A DNA stretch of 64,000 nt from Duganella sp. CF458 (lineage in GTDB: Bacteria > Pseudomonadota > Gammaproteobacteria > Burkholderiales > Burkholderiaceae_D). The notes under the pieces are model-generated. The model had not been told where the DNA came from, did no database searches, and saw nothing but the letters and a program-made list of their open reading frames with translations. The translations under genes were made by a program, and so were the position numbers. This document shows positions 35,429 to 44,420 of the stretch, piece after piece; position 1 is the first letter of the stretch; the number at the start of each line of letters is the position of its first letter. The DNA lies in assembly GCF_900113115.1 (NCBI RefSeq), contig NZ_FOOF01000008.1, forward strand, positions 62,001 through 126,000, in the 5' to 3' direction.

Positions 35429-35452
35429 GCGGGCACTTTGGTGCCCGCTTTC
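35429..35452. terminator. Bidirectional intrinsic terminator
   Basis: GCGGGCAC (35429-35436) pairs with GTGCCCGC (35441-35448) around the loop TTTG, followed by TTTCG. On the other strand AAAC precedes it. It separates the convergent aminopeptidase and the 178-residue unknown. Confidence 0.75.
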
Positions 35453-35454
35453 GC

Positions 35455-35991
35455 TTAGAGCAGAAGCTGATACTGATAGGTGTTATTGGTGTGGCTATCC
35501 GAATAGTAATAGGTTACCTTGGTACCCTCGGTGCGCTTGGTGGCCCTGCGCCCGTCCGCGCCGTTAACGTAATACTCTTTGACTGATACGTTGTATGCCT
35601 TGGGTTTGCCCGTTTCGGGATCGGTCGTGTGTCGCGATTTGTTGGAGATGCCATTGCCCACTTCATTGCCCGCCATGAGATGGGCGATGGCAATCCGATC
35701 CGCCTCGTTAACCTTGCTGCGATCGATTACCCCCTTGCGGATGGCGACATTCCCGCTTGGTGCCGTGCCACGCGTGCGCTGTAGCTGGATGGCGTCCAGC
35801 GAATTTTCCTTCACGCAGTAGCTCGCCAGGTTCATGATCAATGTGGTCAGGTTGGGGAAGCTTGTCGAGCCGGAGTTTTCAATCTTCGGCAGGTAGTAAA
35901 TGTACTTTGGATGCCAAACAGCGCTGTCGTCGTTCTTGATGAGATTGGCCACTTCCGACAGCGTATATGGGGTTCCTGCAATTGTGAACAT
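35455..35991 (-). CDS. Hypothetical protein at the T6SS boundary
   Basis: The 178-residue soluble protein, starting at the ATG at 35991, has GAGGTGATC as ribosome site. It is rich in Tyr, Asn, Thr and Lys, unlike the Ala-rich neighbours, and ends in a Tyr/Ser/Thr-rich beta-like tail (Y-Y-Y-S-D-S-H-T-N-N-T-Y). No domain recognised. It lies 20 bases after the lipoprotein gene and may be co-transcribed with the kinase unit. A T6SS-linked role is a guess from position. Confidence 0.55.
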   Translation of the reverse strand: MFTIAGTPYTLSEVANLIKNDDSAVWHPKYIYYLPKIENSGSTSFPNLTTLIMNLASYCVKENSLDAIQLQRTRGTAPSGNVAIRKGVIDRSKVNEADRIAIAHLMAGNEVGNGISNKSRHTTDPETGKPKAYNVSVKEYYVNGADGRRATKRTEGTKVTYYYSDSHTNNTYQYQLLL

Positions 35992-36011
35992 GGGATCACC
36001 TCACGTTAATT

Positions 36012-36662
36012 TCATGCCGGCGCCGGAGGCACCGGCACCACGGAGATGCGTTTGACGGTGACCACTACATTCTGGTACATGCTCTTGTAGTTCTTGTCCT
36101 TGCCCTCGGCATTCGCAAGCTCGGCCAGGGAAAAGTCCTTGCTGCCGAAGTATTGGTTTTGTGGTGAGATCTGGATCTGGAGTTGTTTAGGCAGCGATCG
36201 AACGATACGCTGCCGCTTCCCGGCGCAAGCGGCAGATTGGCAAGTCTGGATTTCGATGTAGTCGACGACTGTGTCGAGTACCACCGTGTAGGTGCCGACT
36301 GCAAGCCTGGCCGGCTTCTTTGCCTGCTGCGATACGGTCAGGCGCATACGTTCGCCGCGCGGGGGCTTTTGCAGGTCGAACACGCCGACTGCGTTCTGCC
36401 GCGGTTTCAGGCCAATACTGGCTTCGTCGATCCGGAAAACGCTGAAGTAGCTTTTTTGCATGGACAGGAGGCGTTGCGACTCCTCCTCGAACTCCTTTGT
36501 ATTGAGCTCAGGCTTGCTCTCCACTGGCTGCGGGGGCGGCACTGCGGGCGTAACCGGCTCGGTGGCGGTAGGTGCCGGCGTTGGCTGTTGCGCGGACTGC
36601 ATTTGCGTACATGCCGACAAGGCGGCGAGCACGAAGATGAAGCAGCTATGAGTGCGTTTCAT
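36012..36662 (-). CDS. Lipoprotein next to the T6SS kinase
   Basis: The 216-residue protein has a lipobox L-S-A-C near residue 19, so it is a lipid-anchored envelope protein. A Pro/Thr-rich linker follows, then a beta-rich domain with two cysteines (C-Q-S-A-A-C). GAGG precedes the ATG at 36662. It follows the PpkA-like kinase by 30 bases. It is larger than TssJ and does not show the TssJ pattern, so I do not call it TssJ. Perhaps a periplasmic sensor partner of the kinase. Confidence 0.7.
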   Translation of the reverse strand: MKRTHSCFIFVLAALSACTQMQSAQQPTPAPTATEPVTPAVPPPQPVESKPELNTKEFEEESQRLLSMQKSYFSVFRIDEASIGLKPRQNAVGVFDLQKPPRGERMRLTVSQQAKKPARLAVGTYTVVLDTVVDYIEIQTCQSAACAGKRQRIVRSLPKQLQIQISPQNQYFGSKDFSLAELANAEGKDKNYKSMYQNVVVTVKRISVVPVPPAPA

Positions 36663-36692
36663 TAAAAGCCTCACTGAAACGATGGGACAGGG

Positions 36693-38741
36693 TCAGCGGG
36701 CAACGCGGAAGCCGACTCGCACATCGGAGTTGGCCCGGTCGTCCCACGTCCTGGCGGAGGGACGGACATCCGCTTCGACGGAATCATAAGCGCCTCCTTT
36801 TTGCACTTTCTTGCGGCAGGCGGATTCGCTTTGGTCGCGCTTGCTGGGGGCGTCGGCATGGCTGCCGTACCAGCAATCGTCGACCCACTCGAATACGTTG
36901 CCCACCATGTCGTACAGGCCCCGATGATCCTTGAAGCTGCCAACGGGAGCGGGTCCGGTAATCGGCAGGTGGCTGCCGCATTGCCCGCAGTGCGCGTAAT
37001 CCTCTCCAATCGCATCACCCCAGGGATAGGCGGTGCTGGCGCCGGCGCGTGCCGCGTATTCCCATTCCGCCTCGGTCGGCAAACGGTACGAAAGGCCTGT
37101 CTTACTCGAAAGCCAGGCGACGAACTGCTGGGCGGCATCCCAGCTCACCTGCGTGACCGGGAGTTTTCCTTGCGCAGTTGCCTGTGATTTGATGGGCGGG
37201 CAGGCCCGGTCGGCAACGCATAATTGCCATTGATCGACGCTGACTTCCTGCGCAGCGATGCTGAAAGCTGCGATCTTCCCGGTGACAGCGCCGAATTCTT
37301 CGCCGGCAGCTCGCGTATCGCCAGGCATGGCTCCCATGCGGTAGCTTCCTTCTGGAATGTCGACCATGGCGGGACAAGCAAGCGACCCATCGTCGAACTT
37401 CAGGGTGCATGATGCTGGCGCAGCTGCGGCGGGCATGGGGGCAGCAGGGGGAGCCGCCTTTGGCAGCTCTTTGATTGCAACGGGCGCTGGTGGCCGCGGC
37501 TTGGGTGAGGGCCAGAACAGAGCCGCAGCGATCAGGCAAAGTACGACGAATACACCGAACATTCTTGCCACCTTCGGCCAGCGCGCCTTGCTCGGCGGCG
37601 GGACCTCGGAAGCAACTTCCGTGTCGGCCTGCGGCGCCTGCATTATCGGTCGCGCCAATGGAACGATCGTCGATTCCGCATCTGCGTTGGGCACTCCCTG
37701 GATCGGTTGAGTTGGCCGGATCGAAACAGGCGCGCTGCGTCCGACAGAGGCCGGCGTCTCAACGATTGGAGCGGGTGCGAATGGCATGGAAACCGGGCCC
37801 TGATCCAGCACCGGCTCCAATCCCAGCATGGTGCGGAACTGGCTGACGCTTTGCGGCCGATGCTCCGGCCTCAAATTCAGCGCTGCGTCGAGCGCCGTAA
37901 GGAACGGCGCGCTATAGCGGTCCTTGGCGCTGACAGCCAAGGGAACCATTGAATCCGACAACAGGCGCGACATGGCTGCTGGCGGCACCGACTCCGTGAT
38001 GATGTAATACGCCACCGAGGCCAGTGCGTACAGATCGGTCCAGGGTCCGTGACTGATGTGGTTCATGTCGCCATACTGTTCGATCGGGGCATAACCCGGT
38101 TTCAGAATGACGGTAAGGGTTTGCGTGACGTCGCCGATCACATGGCGAGCCGCACCGAAGTCGAGCAGCAACGGCGTGCGGCCCTCGATCATCAGGATAT
38201 TGTCGGGCGCGATGTCGCGGTGATAGCAGCGCTTATCGTGCAGCACTTGCAGGGCATCGAGGATCTGGCCAAGAAACTTCTGCAGCCAGGCTTCCTCGGT
38301 GAAAGGCGTGCGTTCCAGCTTGAGCAGTTGCTTGAGGGTGGGAGCATCGTAGAACGGCATCGCCATATAGCCGGTGCCATTGGCTTCCCAGAAGCGGTAC
38401 ACCTTGACCAGTGATGGGTGATCGAACTTGGCCAGCAGCTGCGCCTCCTTGACGAAGCTTTGCAGGCCGACGCGGAATGCCTCCGCGTAGTGTTCGGACA
38501 GGATGGTCACATGGGTATTGTCCTGCCGGCCTGCAAACGAAACCGGCATGTATTCCTTCACCGCGACATCGCGTCCGAGCGAATGGTCGTATGCGCGGTA
38601 GACGATACCAAATCCACCTTGGCCAACCACACTCCTGATTTCGAACTCCGCCAGCATGGTGCCCGGAGCAAGTGCATGCGGCGACACGCGTCCGGGTCTC
38701 AGCACGGTCTGATCGCTGTCGCTGAAAGAGTGGTCGGTCAT
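36693..38741 (-). CDS. ppkA: PpkA-like Ser/Thr kinase fused to an FGE/SUMF1 domain
   Basis: 682 residues from the ATG at 38741, with AGGAT upstream. The kinase domain has the glycine loop G-Q-G-G-F-G (40-45), Lys62, H-R-D-I-A-P-D-N (catalytic Asp) and D-F-G. A membrane helix follows near residue 390 (F-V-V-L-C-L-I-A-A-A-L-F). The periplasmic C-terminus has SUMF1/FGE motifs R-L-P-T-E-A-E-W-E-Y-A-A-R and G-N-V-F-E-W-V-D-D-C-W. PpkA phosphorylates Fha-type proteins to start T6SS assembly; PppA and TagH are encoded downstream. FGE-like parts of such kinases probably sense rather than make formylglycine. Confidence 0.88.
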   Translation of the reverse strand: MTDHSFSDSDQTVLRPGRVSPHALAPGTMLAEFEIRSVVGQGGFGIVYRAYDHSLGRDVAVKEYMPVSFAGRQDNTHVTILSEHYAEAFRVGLQSFVKEAQLLAKFDHPSLVKVYRFWEANGTGYMAMPFYDAPTLKQLLKLERTPFTEEAWLQKFLGQILDALQVLHDKRCYHRDIAPDNILMIEGRTPLLLDFGAARHVIGDVTQTLTVILKPGYAPIEQYGDMNHISHGPWTDLYALASVAYYIITESVPPAAMSRLLSDSMVPLAVSAKDRYSAPFLTALDAALNLRPEHRPQSVSQFRTMLGLEPVLDQGPVSMPFAPAPIVETPASVGRSAPVSIRPTQPIQGVPNADAESTIVPLARPIMQAPQADTEVASEVPPPSKARWPKVARMFGVFVVLCLIAAALFWPSPKPRPPAPVAIKELPKAAPPAAPMPAAAAPASCTLKFDDGSLACPAMVDIPEGSYRMGAMPGDTRAAGEEFGAVTGKIAAFSIAAQEVSVDQWQLCVADRACPPIKSQATAQGKLPVTQVSWDAAQQFVAWLSSKTGLSYRLPTEAEWEYAARAGASTAYPWGDAIGEDYAHCGQCGSHLPITGPAPVGSFKDHRGLYDMVGNVFEWVDDCWYGSHADAPSKRDQSESACRKKVQKGGAYDSVEADVRPSARTWDDRANSDVRVGFRVAR

Positions 38742-38978
38742 GTTGATCCTGGATGACTGGTTGATTCTCTTATGCGGAAGTATAACGACTAGTCGCGTTT
38801 CGAGTGCAGGAAAGTGAGGTGACAAAGCGAGAGATTTGAATGATATTTCGGAGATAAAATTGCAGAAGACGCCACGCAATTTGCGCAACGGATGTTCGAA
38901 GAATCTGCTTTACCTATAGGCTTTATAGGAAGCTGATGATCATCGCTGTAGTGTCGATCGAAGGTGGGGGGTTACTGC
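38742..38978. other. Divergent promoter region of the T6SS island
   Basis: 237 bases between ppkA and tssA must carry both promoters. A short inverted repeat CCTATA (38913-38918) / TATAGG (38924-38929) lies close to tssA. I see no sigma-54 -24/-12 element. Confidence 0.4.
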
Positions 38979-39965
38979 GTGCTTGATATGAATGAGTTGC
39001 TTGCGGAAGTGACTGAACACCCACCTTGCGGACCTTATCTTGAATACGATCCCTTGTACCAGGAGCTTGAGCGCATTGCAGGTGGCAAGGCGGAGCAACG
39101 CCTTGGCGACAATGTCATTCCTGCCGAGCCGCCTGATTGGTCGGACCTGAAGCAAAAGTCGCTCAATCTGTTCTCACGCACCAAGGACTTGCGGGTGGCG
39201 GCTTTACTGACGCGCGCCCTGGTCCGCACTGAAGGCATAAGCGGCCTGAGTGAAGGCTTGTCGCTGGTGCGCGCCATGCTCGAGCGCTATTGGGACGACG
39301 TGCATCCGAAGCTTGAGATCGAAGGAGAGCACGATCCTGCCGTGCGACTGAATACGCTTGCTTTCCTGTCCGATAGCAATGCATTGCTGGCCGATGTGCG
39401 CAATGCCTTAATCGTGCCGTCCGGCGCGATGGGGCGGGTCAGCGTGCGGGACTTGTTGATTGCGACAGGCAAGTTCAAACCAGCTGGCACCGAAACGGCG
39501 CCCCAGCTGGCGCAGATATCGGCGGCGATAACAGTCGCCGCTTCCAAGGATTCCAGTGCCTTCGAGGCTGCGCGCCATGGCATCTCCGGCATCGACGCAA
39601 TTCGAGCGCTGCTTCTTGAAAAGCTGGATCCGGCGGCGGCGCCTGATATGGCCGAGCTGCTGGCAGTATTAAAGGCGGTCGCGCAGGCGTACGACGACGC
39701 AATGGGTATCGCGCCGCGCGGCGGGGACCAGCCCGTCACGGAAGACCCGGCGATACAAGGTGAGATACGCGATCGTGACGACGCGATCCGGCAGCTTGAG
39801 AAGATCTGCCTTTTCTTCGAAAGAACCGAGCCTGGCAATCCGGCGCCTTTGCTGATCCGGCGTGCGCAAAGGCTGATGAACAAGAGTTTCGTGGAAATCA
39901 TCCAGGACCTTGCCCCTGACAGTCTGGGCCGGATCCAGGATATTGCTGGCGTTAAGAAGACCTGA
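38979..39965 (+). CDS. tssA: TssA, T6SS sheath-assembly cap protein
   Basis: The 328-residue protein has the ImpA N-terminal domain (C-G-P-Y-L-E-Y-D-P-L-Y-Q-E-L-E near residue 20, and W-S-D-L-K-Q-K-S-L-N-L-F-S-R-T-K-D-L-R). TssA docks on the baseplate and primes tail-tube and sheath growth. A strong G-rich ribosome site is 7 bases ahead of the GTG at 38979; the ATG at 38988 is also possible. First gene of the main T6SS operon. Confidence 0.9.
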   Translation: MLDMNELLAEVTEHPPCGPYLEYDPLYQELERIAGGKAEQRLGDNVIPAEPPDWSDLKQKSLNLFSRTKDLRVAALLTRALVRTEGISGLSEGLSLVRAMLERYWDDVHPKLEIEGEHDPAVRLNTLAFLSDSNALLADVRNALIVPSGAMGRVSVRDLLIATGKFKPAGTETAPQLAQISAAITVAASKDSSAFEAARHGISGIDAIRALLLEKLDPAAAPDMAELLAVLKAVAQAYDDAMGIAPRGGDQPVTEDPAIQGEIRDRDDAIRQLEKICLFFERTEPGNPAPLLIRRAQRLMNKSFVEIIQDLAPDSLGRIQDIAGVKKT

Positions 39966-39981
39966 TAGATAGGAGCAGCTC

Positions 39982-40503
39982 ATGGCAAAAGACAGCAGTC
40001 AGAAATTCATTGCCCGTAATCGCGCCCCGCGTGTGCAGATTGAATATGACGTGGAACTGTACGGTGCAGAGAAGAAGATCCAATTGCCATTCGTGATGGG
40101 CGTGCTGGCGGATCTGTCCGGAAAGCCGGTCGAACCGCTGGCGCCGGTGGACGAGCGCAAGTTCCTCGATATCGATGTGGACAATTTCAATAGCCGGATG
40201 AAAGCGATCAAGCCGCGCGTGGCATTCCAGGTGCCGAACACTTTGACCGGCGAAGGCAATATCAGCGTCGACATCAGCTTCGAGAACATGGACGACTTCT
40301 CTCCGGGCGCGGTGGCGCGCAAGACCGATGCGCTGAACAAGCTGCTGGAAGCGCGCCAGCAACTGTCCAACCTGATGACTTATATGGACGGCAAGTCCGG
40401 CGCCGAAGAATTGATCGCCAAGGTGTTGCGCGATCCGGCACTGCTCAAGTCGCTGGCGGCCAATGCCAAGCCAGGCACGCCGGCTGACGGCGCGGCAAGC
40501 TGA
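39982..40503 (+). CDS. tssB: TssB, T6SS sheath small subunit
   Basis: The 173-residue protein carries the family signature R-N-R-A-P-R-V-Q-I-E-Y-D-V-E near residue 11 and L-P-F-V-M-G-V-L-A-D-L-S-G. With TssC it forms the contractile sheath. AGGAG precedes the ATG. Confidence 0.95.
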   Translation: MAKDSSQKFIARNRAPRVQIEYDVELYGAEKKIQLPFVMGVLADLSGKPVEPLAPVDERKFLDIDVDNFNSRMKAIKPRVAFQVPNTLTGEGNISVDISFENMDDFSPGAVARKTDALNKLLEARQQLSNLMTYMDGKSGAEELIAKVLRDPALLKSLAANAKPGTPADGAAS

Positions 40504-40543
40504 GCATCCCATCAATCGCGCCTTGTTTACCGGAGCTATGCAA

Positions 40544-42037
40544 ATGTCTGATACCGAACTGATCGCCGAAAAATCCGAGCGCGTCGCACTGGCGGAGAAC
40601 GAATTCGCGTCCCTGCTGCAAAGAGAGTTCAAGCCGAAGAGCGATGAAGCGAAGTCCGCTGTCGAAGAAGCTGTGCGCACCCTGGCGGAGCAAGCCCTGG
40701 CACAAACCAAACTGATCGGCACCGATGTCCTGAAATCGATCGAAGCGATTGTCGCGGCGCTCGATGAGAAGCTCACCGAGCAGATCAACCTGATCATGCA
40801 CCACCCCGATTTCCAGAAGCTGGAAGGCAGTTGGCGCGGATTGCACTACCTGATCAACAACACCGAAACGGACGAGATGCTGAAGATCCGCGTCATGAAT
40901 ATTTCCAAGTTGGAGTTCGGCAAGACGCTGAAGCGCTTCAAAGGCACCAAATGGGACCAGAGCCCCTTGTTCAAAAAGGTTTATGAGGAAGAGTATGGGG
41001 TGTTTGGCGGCGAACCCTTCGGCTGCCTGGTCGGCGACTTCGCTTTCGACCATAGTCCGCCGGACGTTGAACTGCTGGGCGAAATGGCGAAAGTGTCGGC
41101 CGCGGCGCATTCGCCTTTCATCGCAGGGGCCTCGCCGACCGTGATGCAGATGGACTCGTGGCAAGAACTGGCCAATCCGCGCGACCTGACCAAGATCTTC
41201 ACCACGCCGGAATACGCCGCCTGGCGCTCGCTGCGCGAATCGGAGGATGCGCGCTACATCGGACTGGCCATGCCGCGCTTCCTGTCGCGTTTGCCGTACG
41301 GGGCCAAGACGTCCCCGGTCGAGGAATTCGATTTCGAGGAGGATACGGGCGCCGCCGACCACAGCAAATACGCCTGGACCAATGCGGCCTACGCGATGGC
41401 CGTCAATATCAATCGTTCCTTCAAGCTGTACGGCTGGTGCTCGCGCATCCGCGGCATTGAATCGGGCGGCTCGGTGGAAGGCTTGCCGGCGCATACCTTC
41501 CCGACCGACGATGGCGGGGTCGATATGAAATGCCCGACCGAAATTGCGATCAGCGACCGGCGTGAAGCCGAGTTGGCGAAGAATGGCTTCATGCCGCTGG
41601 TGCATCGCAAGAACTCGGACTTCGCCGCCTTTATCGGTGCCCAGTCGCTGCAAAAGCCCTTCGAATACGACGATCCGGACGCCACCGCCAACGCCAACCT
41701 GGCGGCGCGCCTGCCTTACCTGTTCGCCTGCTGCCGCTTCGCGCACTACCTGAAGTGCATCGTGCGCGACAAGATCGGAACGTTCAAGGAACGTGAAGAC
41801 ATGCAGCGCTGGCTGCAGGACTGGATCATGAACTACGTCGACGGCGATCCGGCGCACTCGTCGGAAACCACCAAGGCGCGCAAGCCGCTGGCCGCCGCCG
41901 AAGTGGTGGTCGAGGAAGTGGAGGGCAATCCGGGCTATTACACGTCCAAATTCTCGCTGCGACCGCATTTTCAGCTGGAAGGTTTGACCGTGTCGCTCAG
42001 CCTGGTTTCGAAATTGCCGTCGGCTAAAGCGGCATGA
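40544..42037 (+). CDS. tssC: TssC, T6SS sheath large subunit
   Basis: The 497-residue protein is of normal family length. Motifs include W-R-G-L-H-Y-L near residue 97, F-G-C-L-V-G-D-F-A-F, and the C-terminal Y-Y-T-S-K-F-S-L-R-P-H-F-Q-L-E-G-L. GGAG is 8 bases before the ATG at 40544. It pairs with TssB. Confidence 0.95.
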   Translation: MSDTELIAEKSERVALAENEFASLLQREFKPKSDEAKSAVEEAVRTLAEQALAQTKLIGTDVLKSIEAIVAALDEKLTEQINLIMHHPDFQKLEGSWRGLHYLINNTETDEMLKIRVMNISKLEFGKTLKRFKGTKWDQSPLFKKVYEEEYGVFGGEPFGCLVGDFAFDHSPPDVELLGEMAKVSAAAHSPFIAGASPTVMQMDSWQELANPRDLTKIFTTPEYAAWRSLRESEDARYIGLAMPRFLSRLPYGAKTSPVEEFDFEEDTGAADHSKYAWTNAAYAMAVNINRSFKLYGWCSRIRGIESGGSVEGLPAHTFPTDDGGVDMKCPTEIAISDRREAELAKNGFMPLVHRKNSDFAAFIGAQSLQKPFEYDDPDATANANLAARLPYLFACCRFAHYLKCIVRDKIGTFKEREDMQRWLQDWIMNYVDGDPAHSSETTKARKPLAAAEVVVEEVEGNPGYYTSKFSLRPHFQLEGLTVSLSLVSKLPSAKAA

Positions 42038-42085
42038 ACCGGGTATTGGACCTGAACGACACGCACTTACTCAAGGAGAAACGCC

Positions 42086-42568
42086 ATGGCTGTCGATATG
42101 TTTTTGAAGCTGGACGATATAAAAGGCGAGTCGCGCGACGACAAGCATAAGGACGAAATCGATGTGCTGGCATGGACCTGGGGCCTGAGCCAGTCGGGCA
42201 CCATGCACTCCGGCGGCGGCGGTGGTGCCGGGAAGGTCAGTGTGAGCGACCTGAACTTGACCAAGTTCGTCGACAAGTCCTCGCCCAACCTGATCATGGC
42301 CGCATGCAACGGCAAGCACCACAAGGAAGCCCAGTTGACCATTCGCAAGGCTGGTGAAAAGCCGCTGGAATACATCAAGATCACGATGAAGGAAGTGCTG
42401 GTGTCGTCGATTGAAACCGGCGGCAGCGGCGGCGAAGACCGGCTGACCGAGAACATCAGGCTCAATTTTGCCGAATTCAAGGTGGAGTACACGCCGCAGA
42501 AATCGGACGGCGCGGGCGAAGCGGCGGTGGAAGCCGCCTGGCATATCGCGAAGAACATCAAGGCCTAG
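42086..42568 (+). CDS. hcp: Hcp tube protein, copy 1
   Basis: The 160-residue protein has the Hcp start (M-F-L-K-L-D-D-I-K-G-E-S) and the D-V-L-A-W-T-W-G block. Hcp hexamers stack into the inner tube and carry small cargo. CAAGGAG precedes the ATG. A second hcp follows at once; the two share the same opening and W-S/T-W-G block but differ widely elsewhere. Confidence 0.95.
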   Translation: MAVDMFLKLDDIKGESRDDKHKDEIDVLAWTWGLSQSGTMHSGGGGGAGKVSVSDLNLTKFVDKSSPNLIMAACNGKHHKEAQLTIRKAGEKPLEYIKITMKEVLVSSIETGGSGGEDRLTENIRLNFAEFKVEYTPQKSDGAGEAAVEAAWHIAKNIKA

Positions 42569-42588
42569 TGGCCAGGCGGGGAGAGGAG

Positions 42589-43083
42589 ATGGCGCAAGGC
42601 GATATGTTCCTGAAGGTTGATGGCGCCAGGCAAGGCGCCATCAAGGGCGAAGCACAGGACACGTCGCATGCGGACGAGATCGATGTGCTGGCCTGGTCCT
42701 GGGGCATGGAAGGCAATTTCATGCATGGCCAGGCGACCGGCAAGACGGCGGTGCGCGAGCTGAAGGTGGTCAAGCGGGTCGACCGCGCCAGTACCGCCCT
42801 GATGGCGGCACTGCGCAGCAATGAAGTGCTGAAGGAGGCGGCGCTGACGGTACGCAAGGCCGGCGGCGCCGACCCGGTCGAGTATTTCACGCTGCGGATG
42901 ACGAAAGCCCGCATTGCGGCCATCAGCCTGCAATCGAGCCCGCCCGGCGAATTTGCCGAACTGACCGAAGAGCTGAGCATCGCGTTCAGCAAACTGCTGG
43001 TGGAATATAAGCCGCAGGGCGCCGATGGCGGCTATCGCGGCAGCACATCGTTTGAAATGGACATCTACGAGGGCCAATCTTGA
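42589..43083 (+). CDS. Hcp-family protein, copy 2
   Basis: The 164-residue protein starts at the ATG at 42589 behind GGGAGAGGAG. It has D-M-F-L-K-V-D-G and D-E-I-D-V-L-A-W-S-W-G-M as in copy 1, but lacks its Gly-rich loop and ends in M-D-I-Y-E-G. A divergent tandem Hcp could be a specialised tube part or cargo carrier. No toxin extension is present. Confidence 0.88.
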   Translation: MAQGDMFLKVDGARQGAIKGEAQDTSHADEIDVLAWSWGMEGNFMHGQATGKTAVRELKVVKRVDRASTALMAALRSNEVLKEAALTVRKAGGADPVEYFTLRMTKARIAAISLQSSPPGEFAELTEELSIAFSKLLVEYKPQGADGGYRGSTSFEMDIYEGQS

Positions 43084-43105
43084 AGCGCTGCGCCAGGGGA
43101 AACAC

Positions 43106-43903
43106 ATGAGGGATATCGAGGGCGCCGAACAGAGCCTGCGCAATGGCGATCCGGCCGCGGCCCTGCAATTGTTGCAAGAGTCTGTACGGCTCTATCCCGG
43201 CGATGCAAAGCTGCGGATTTTCCTGTTCCAGCTCCTGCTGGTGCTGGGCCAGTGGGACCGGGCGCTGACCCAGCTGGGCGTGGCGGCCGAACTCGATGCC
43301 TCGGCGCTGGCGATGGCCCAGGTGTATGGCGATGCCATCCGCTGCGAAGCGCAGCGGTCCCGCGTCTTCGACGGCAGTACATCGCCCATGGTGTTTGGCC
43401 AGCCCGAGGAATGGCTGGCCCTGCTGATTGAATCCTCCTTGCAGGCAGGCCGCGGCCAACTGCAGCAGGCGGCGCAATTACGCGAGATGGCTTTCGAGCG
43501 CGCCCCCGTTTCCGGCGGCACCATTGACGGCCAGTCCTTCAGCTGGATTGCCGATGCCGATCCGCGGCTGGGGCCCGTGCTGGAGGCCGTGATCAACGGG
43601 AAGTACTACTGGTTGCCTTTCTCCCATTTGAAGGAGATTGCCTTCGAGGCGCCGGAGGATCTGCGCGATGTGGTCTGGACCCCGGCGCAGTTCGCCTTTA
43701 CCAACGGCGGCGAAGCGGCTGGCCTGATCCCCACCCGCTACCCCGGTTCCGAGTCGTGCGGCGATGGGGCACTGCTTCTGGGGCGAAGGACCGAGTGGCT
43801 GGAGACGGCGCCCGGCATGTATCGGGGGCTGGGGCAACGGATGCTCGCCACCGATGCCGGTGAGCTGCCGCTGATGGATATACGCTGCATCAGGATAGGA
43901 TGA
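43106..43903 (+). CDS. tagJ: TagJ (ImpE-type) T6SS accessory protein
   Basis: The 265-residue protein has an N-terminal tetratricopeptide-like helical region (A-L-Q-L-L-Q-E-S-V-R-L-Y-P-G-D), then the ImpE-specific domain with W-I-A-D-A-D-P-R-L-G-P and G-K-Y-Y-W-L-P-F. TagJ binds TssB in systems that have it. AGGGGAAAC precedes the ATG. Located between hcp2 and tssE. Confidence 0.9.
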   Translation: MRDIEGAEQSLRNGDPAAALQLLQESVRLYPGDAKLRIFLFQLLLVLGQWDRALTQLGVAAELDASALAMAQVYGDAIRCEAQRSRVFDGSTSPMVFGQPEEWLALLIESSLQAGRGQLQQAAQLREMAFERAPVSGGTIDGQSFSWIADADPRLGPVLEAVINGKYYWLPFSHLKEIAFEAPEDLRDVVWTPAQFAFTNGGEAAGLIPTRYPGSESCGDGALLLGRRTEWLETAPGMYRGLGQRMLATDAGELPLMDIRCIRIG

Positions 43904-43906
43904 CAC

Positions 43907-44419
43907 ATGGCCGAACTCACGCCGCAAGAGCGGCTGCAACCGGCCCTGCTGGACCGCCTGGTGGACGATGCGCCGGAGCAGAAGCAGGAAACGCAAGCGG
44001 GCCGGCTGCTTGGCAAGGAGCGTTTGCGGGCCGCAGTCCTGCGCGATCTTGCCTGGCTGTTCAATGCCGTGCGACCGGGCGTCGATACCGGCCTGGCGCG
44101 TTACGAGCATGTGCAGCGCTCCGTGCTCAATTTCGGGCTACCTGCGATGTCGGGCGAAACCGCGTCCACCCTGGACCTGATGGGAATGGAGCGCAGCATC
44201 ATGCAAGCCATCCTCGATTTCGAACCCCGCATCATGGCGTCCTCGCTGCAGGTCAGGGCGCTGGCGCTCGATTCGATGCTGGACCAGCACAACATCGTGC
44301 GCATTGAAATCCGGGGCGACTTGTGGGCGCAGCCGGCGCCGCTGGAACTATGCCTGCGCACCGAAGTGGACCTGGAGACCGGCGTGGTGCAGCTGGTCGA
44401 CCTTGGCAAGGGCGCCTGA
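43907..44419 (+). CDS. tssE: TssE, T6SS baseplate gp25-like
   Basis: The 170-residue protein has a gp25/lysozyme-like domain: V-L-R-D-L-A-W-L-F-N near residue 43, then S-V-L-N-F-G-L-P and E-P-R-I. It lies three bases after tagJ and one base before tssF. It is part of the baseplate wedge. Confidence 0.92.
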   Translation: MAELTPQERLQPALLDRLVDDAPEQKQETQAGRLLGKERLRAAVLRDLAWLFNAVRPGVDTGLARYEHVQRSVLNFGLPAMSGETASTLDLMGMERSIMQAILDFEPRIMASSLQVRALALDSMLDQHNIVRIEIRGDLWAQPAPLELCLRTEVDLETGVVQLVDLGKGA

Positions 44420-44420
44420 A

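Noticed and set aside
36012..36662. TssJ as identity for the T6SS-flanking lipoprotein
   Set aside because: It is longer than TssJ, with a Pro-rich linker and a disulphide-type pair not seen in TssJ. It also lies far from tssM.
40445..41968. 507-codon minus-strand frame opposite tssC
   Set aside because: Shadow frame. TssC is clear on the other strand.
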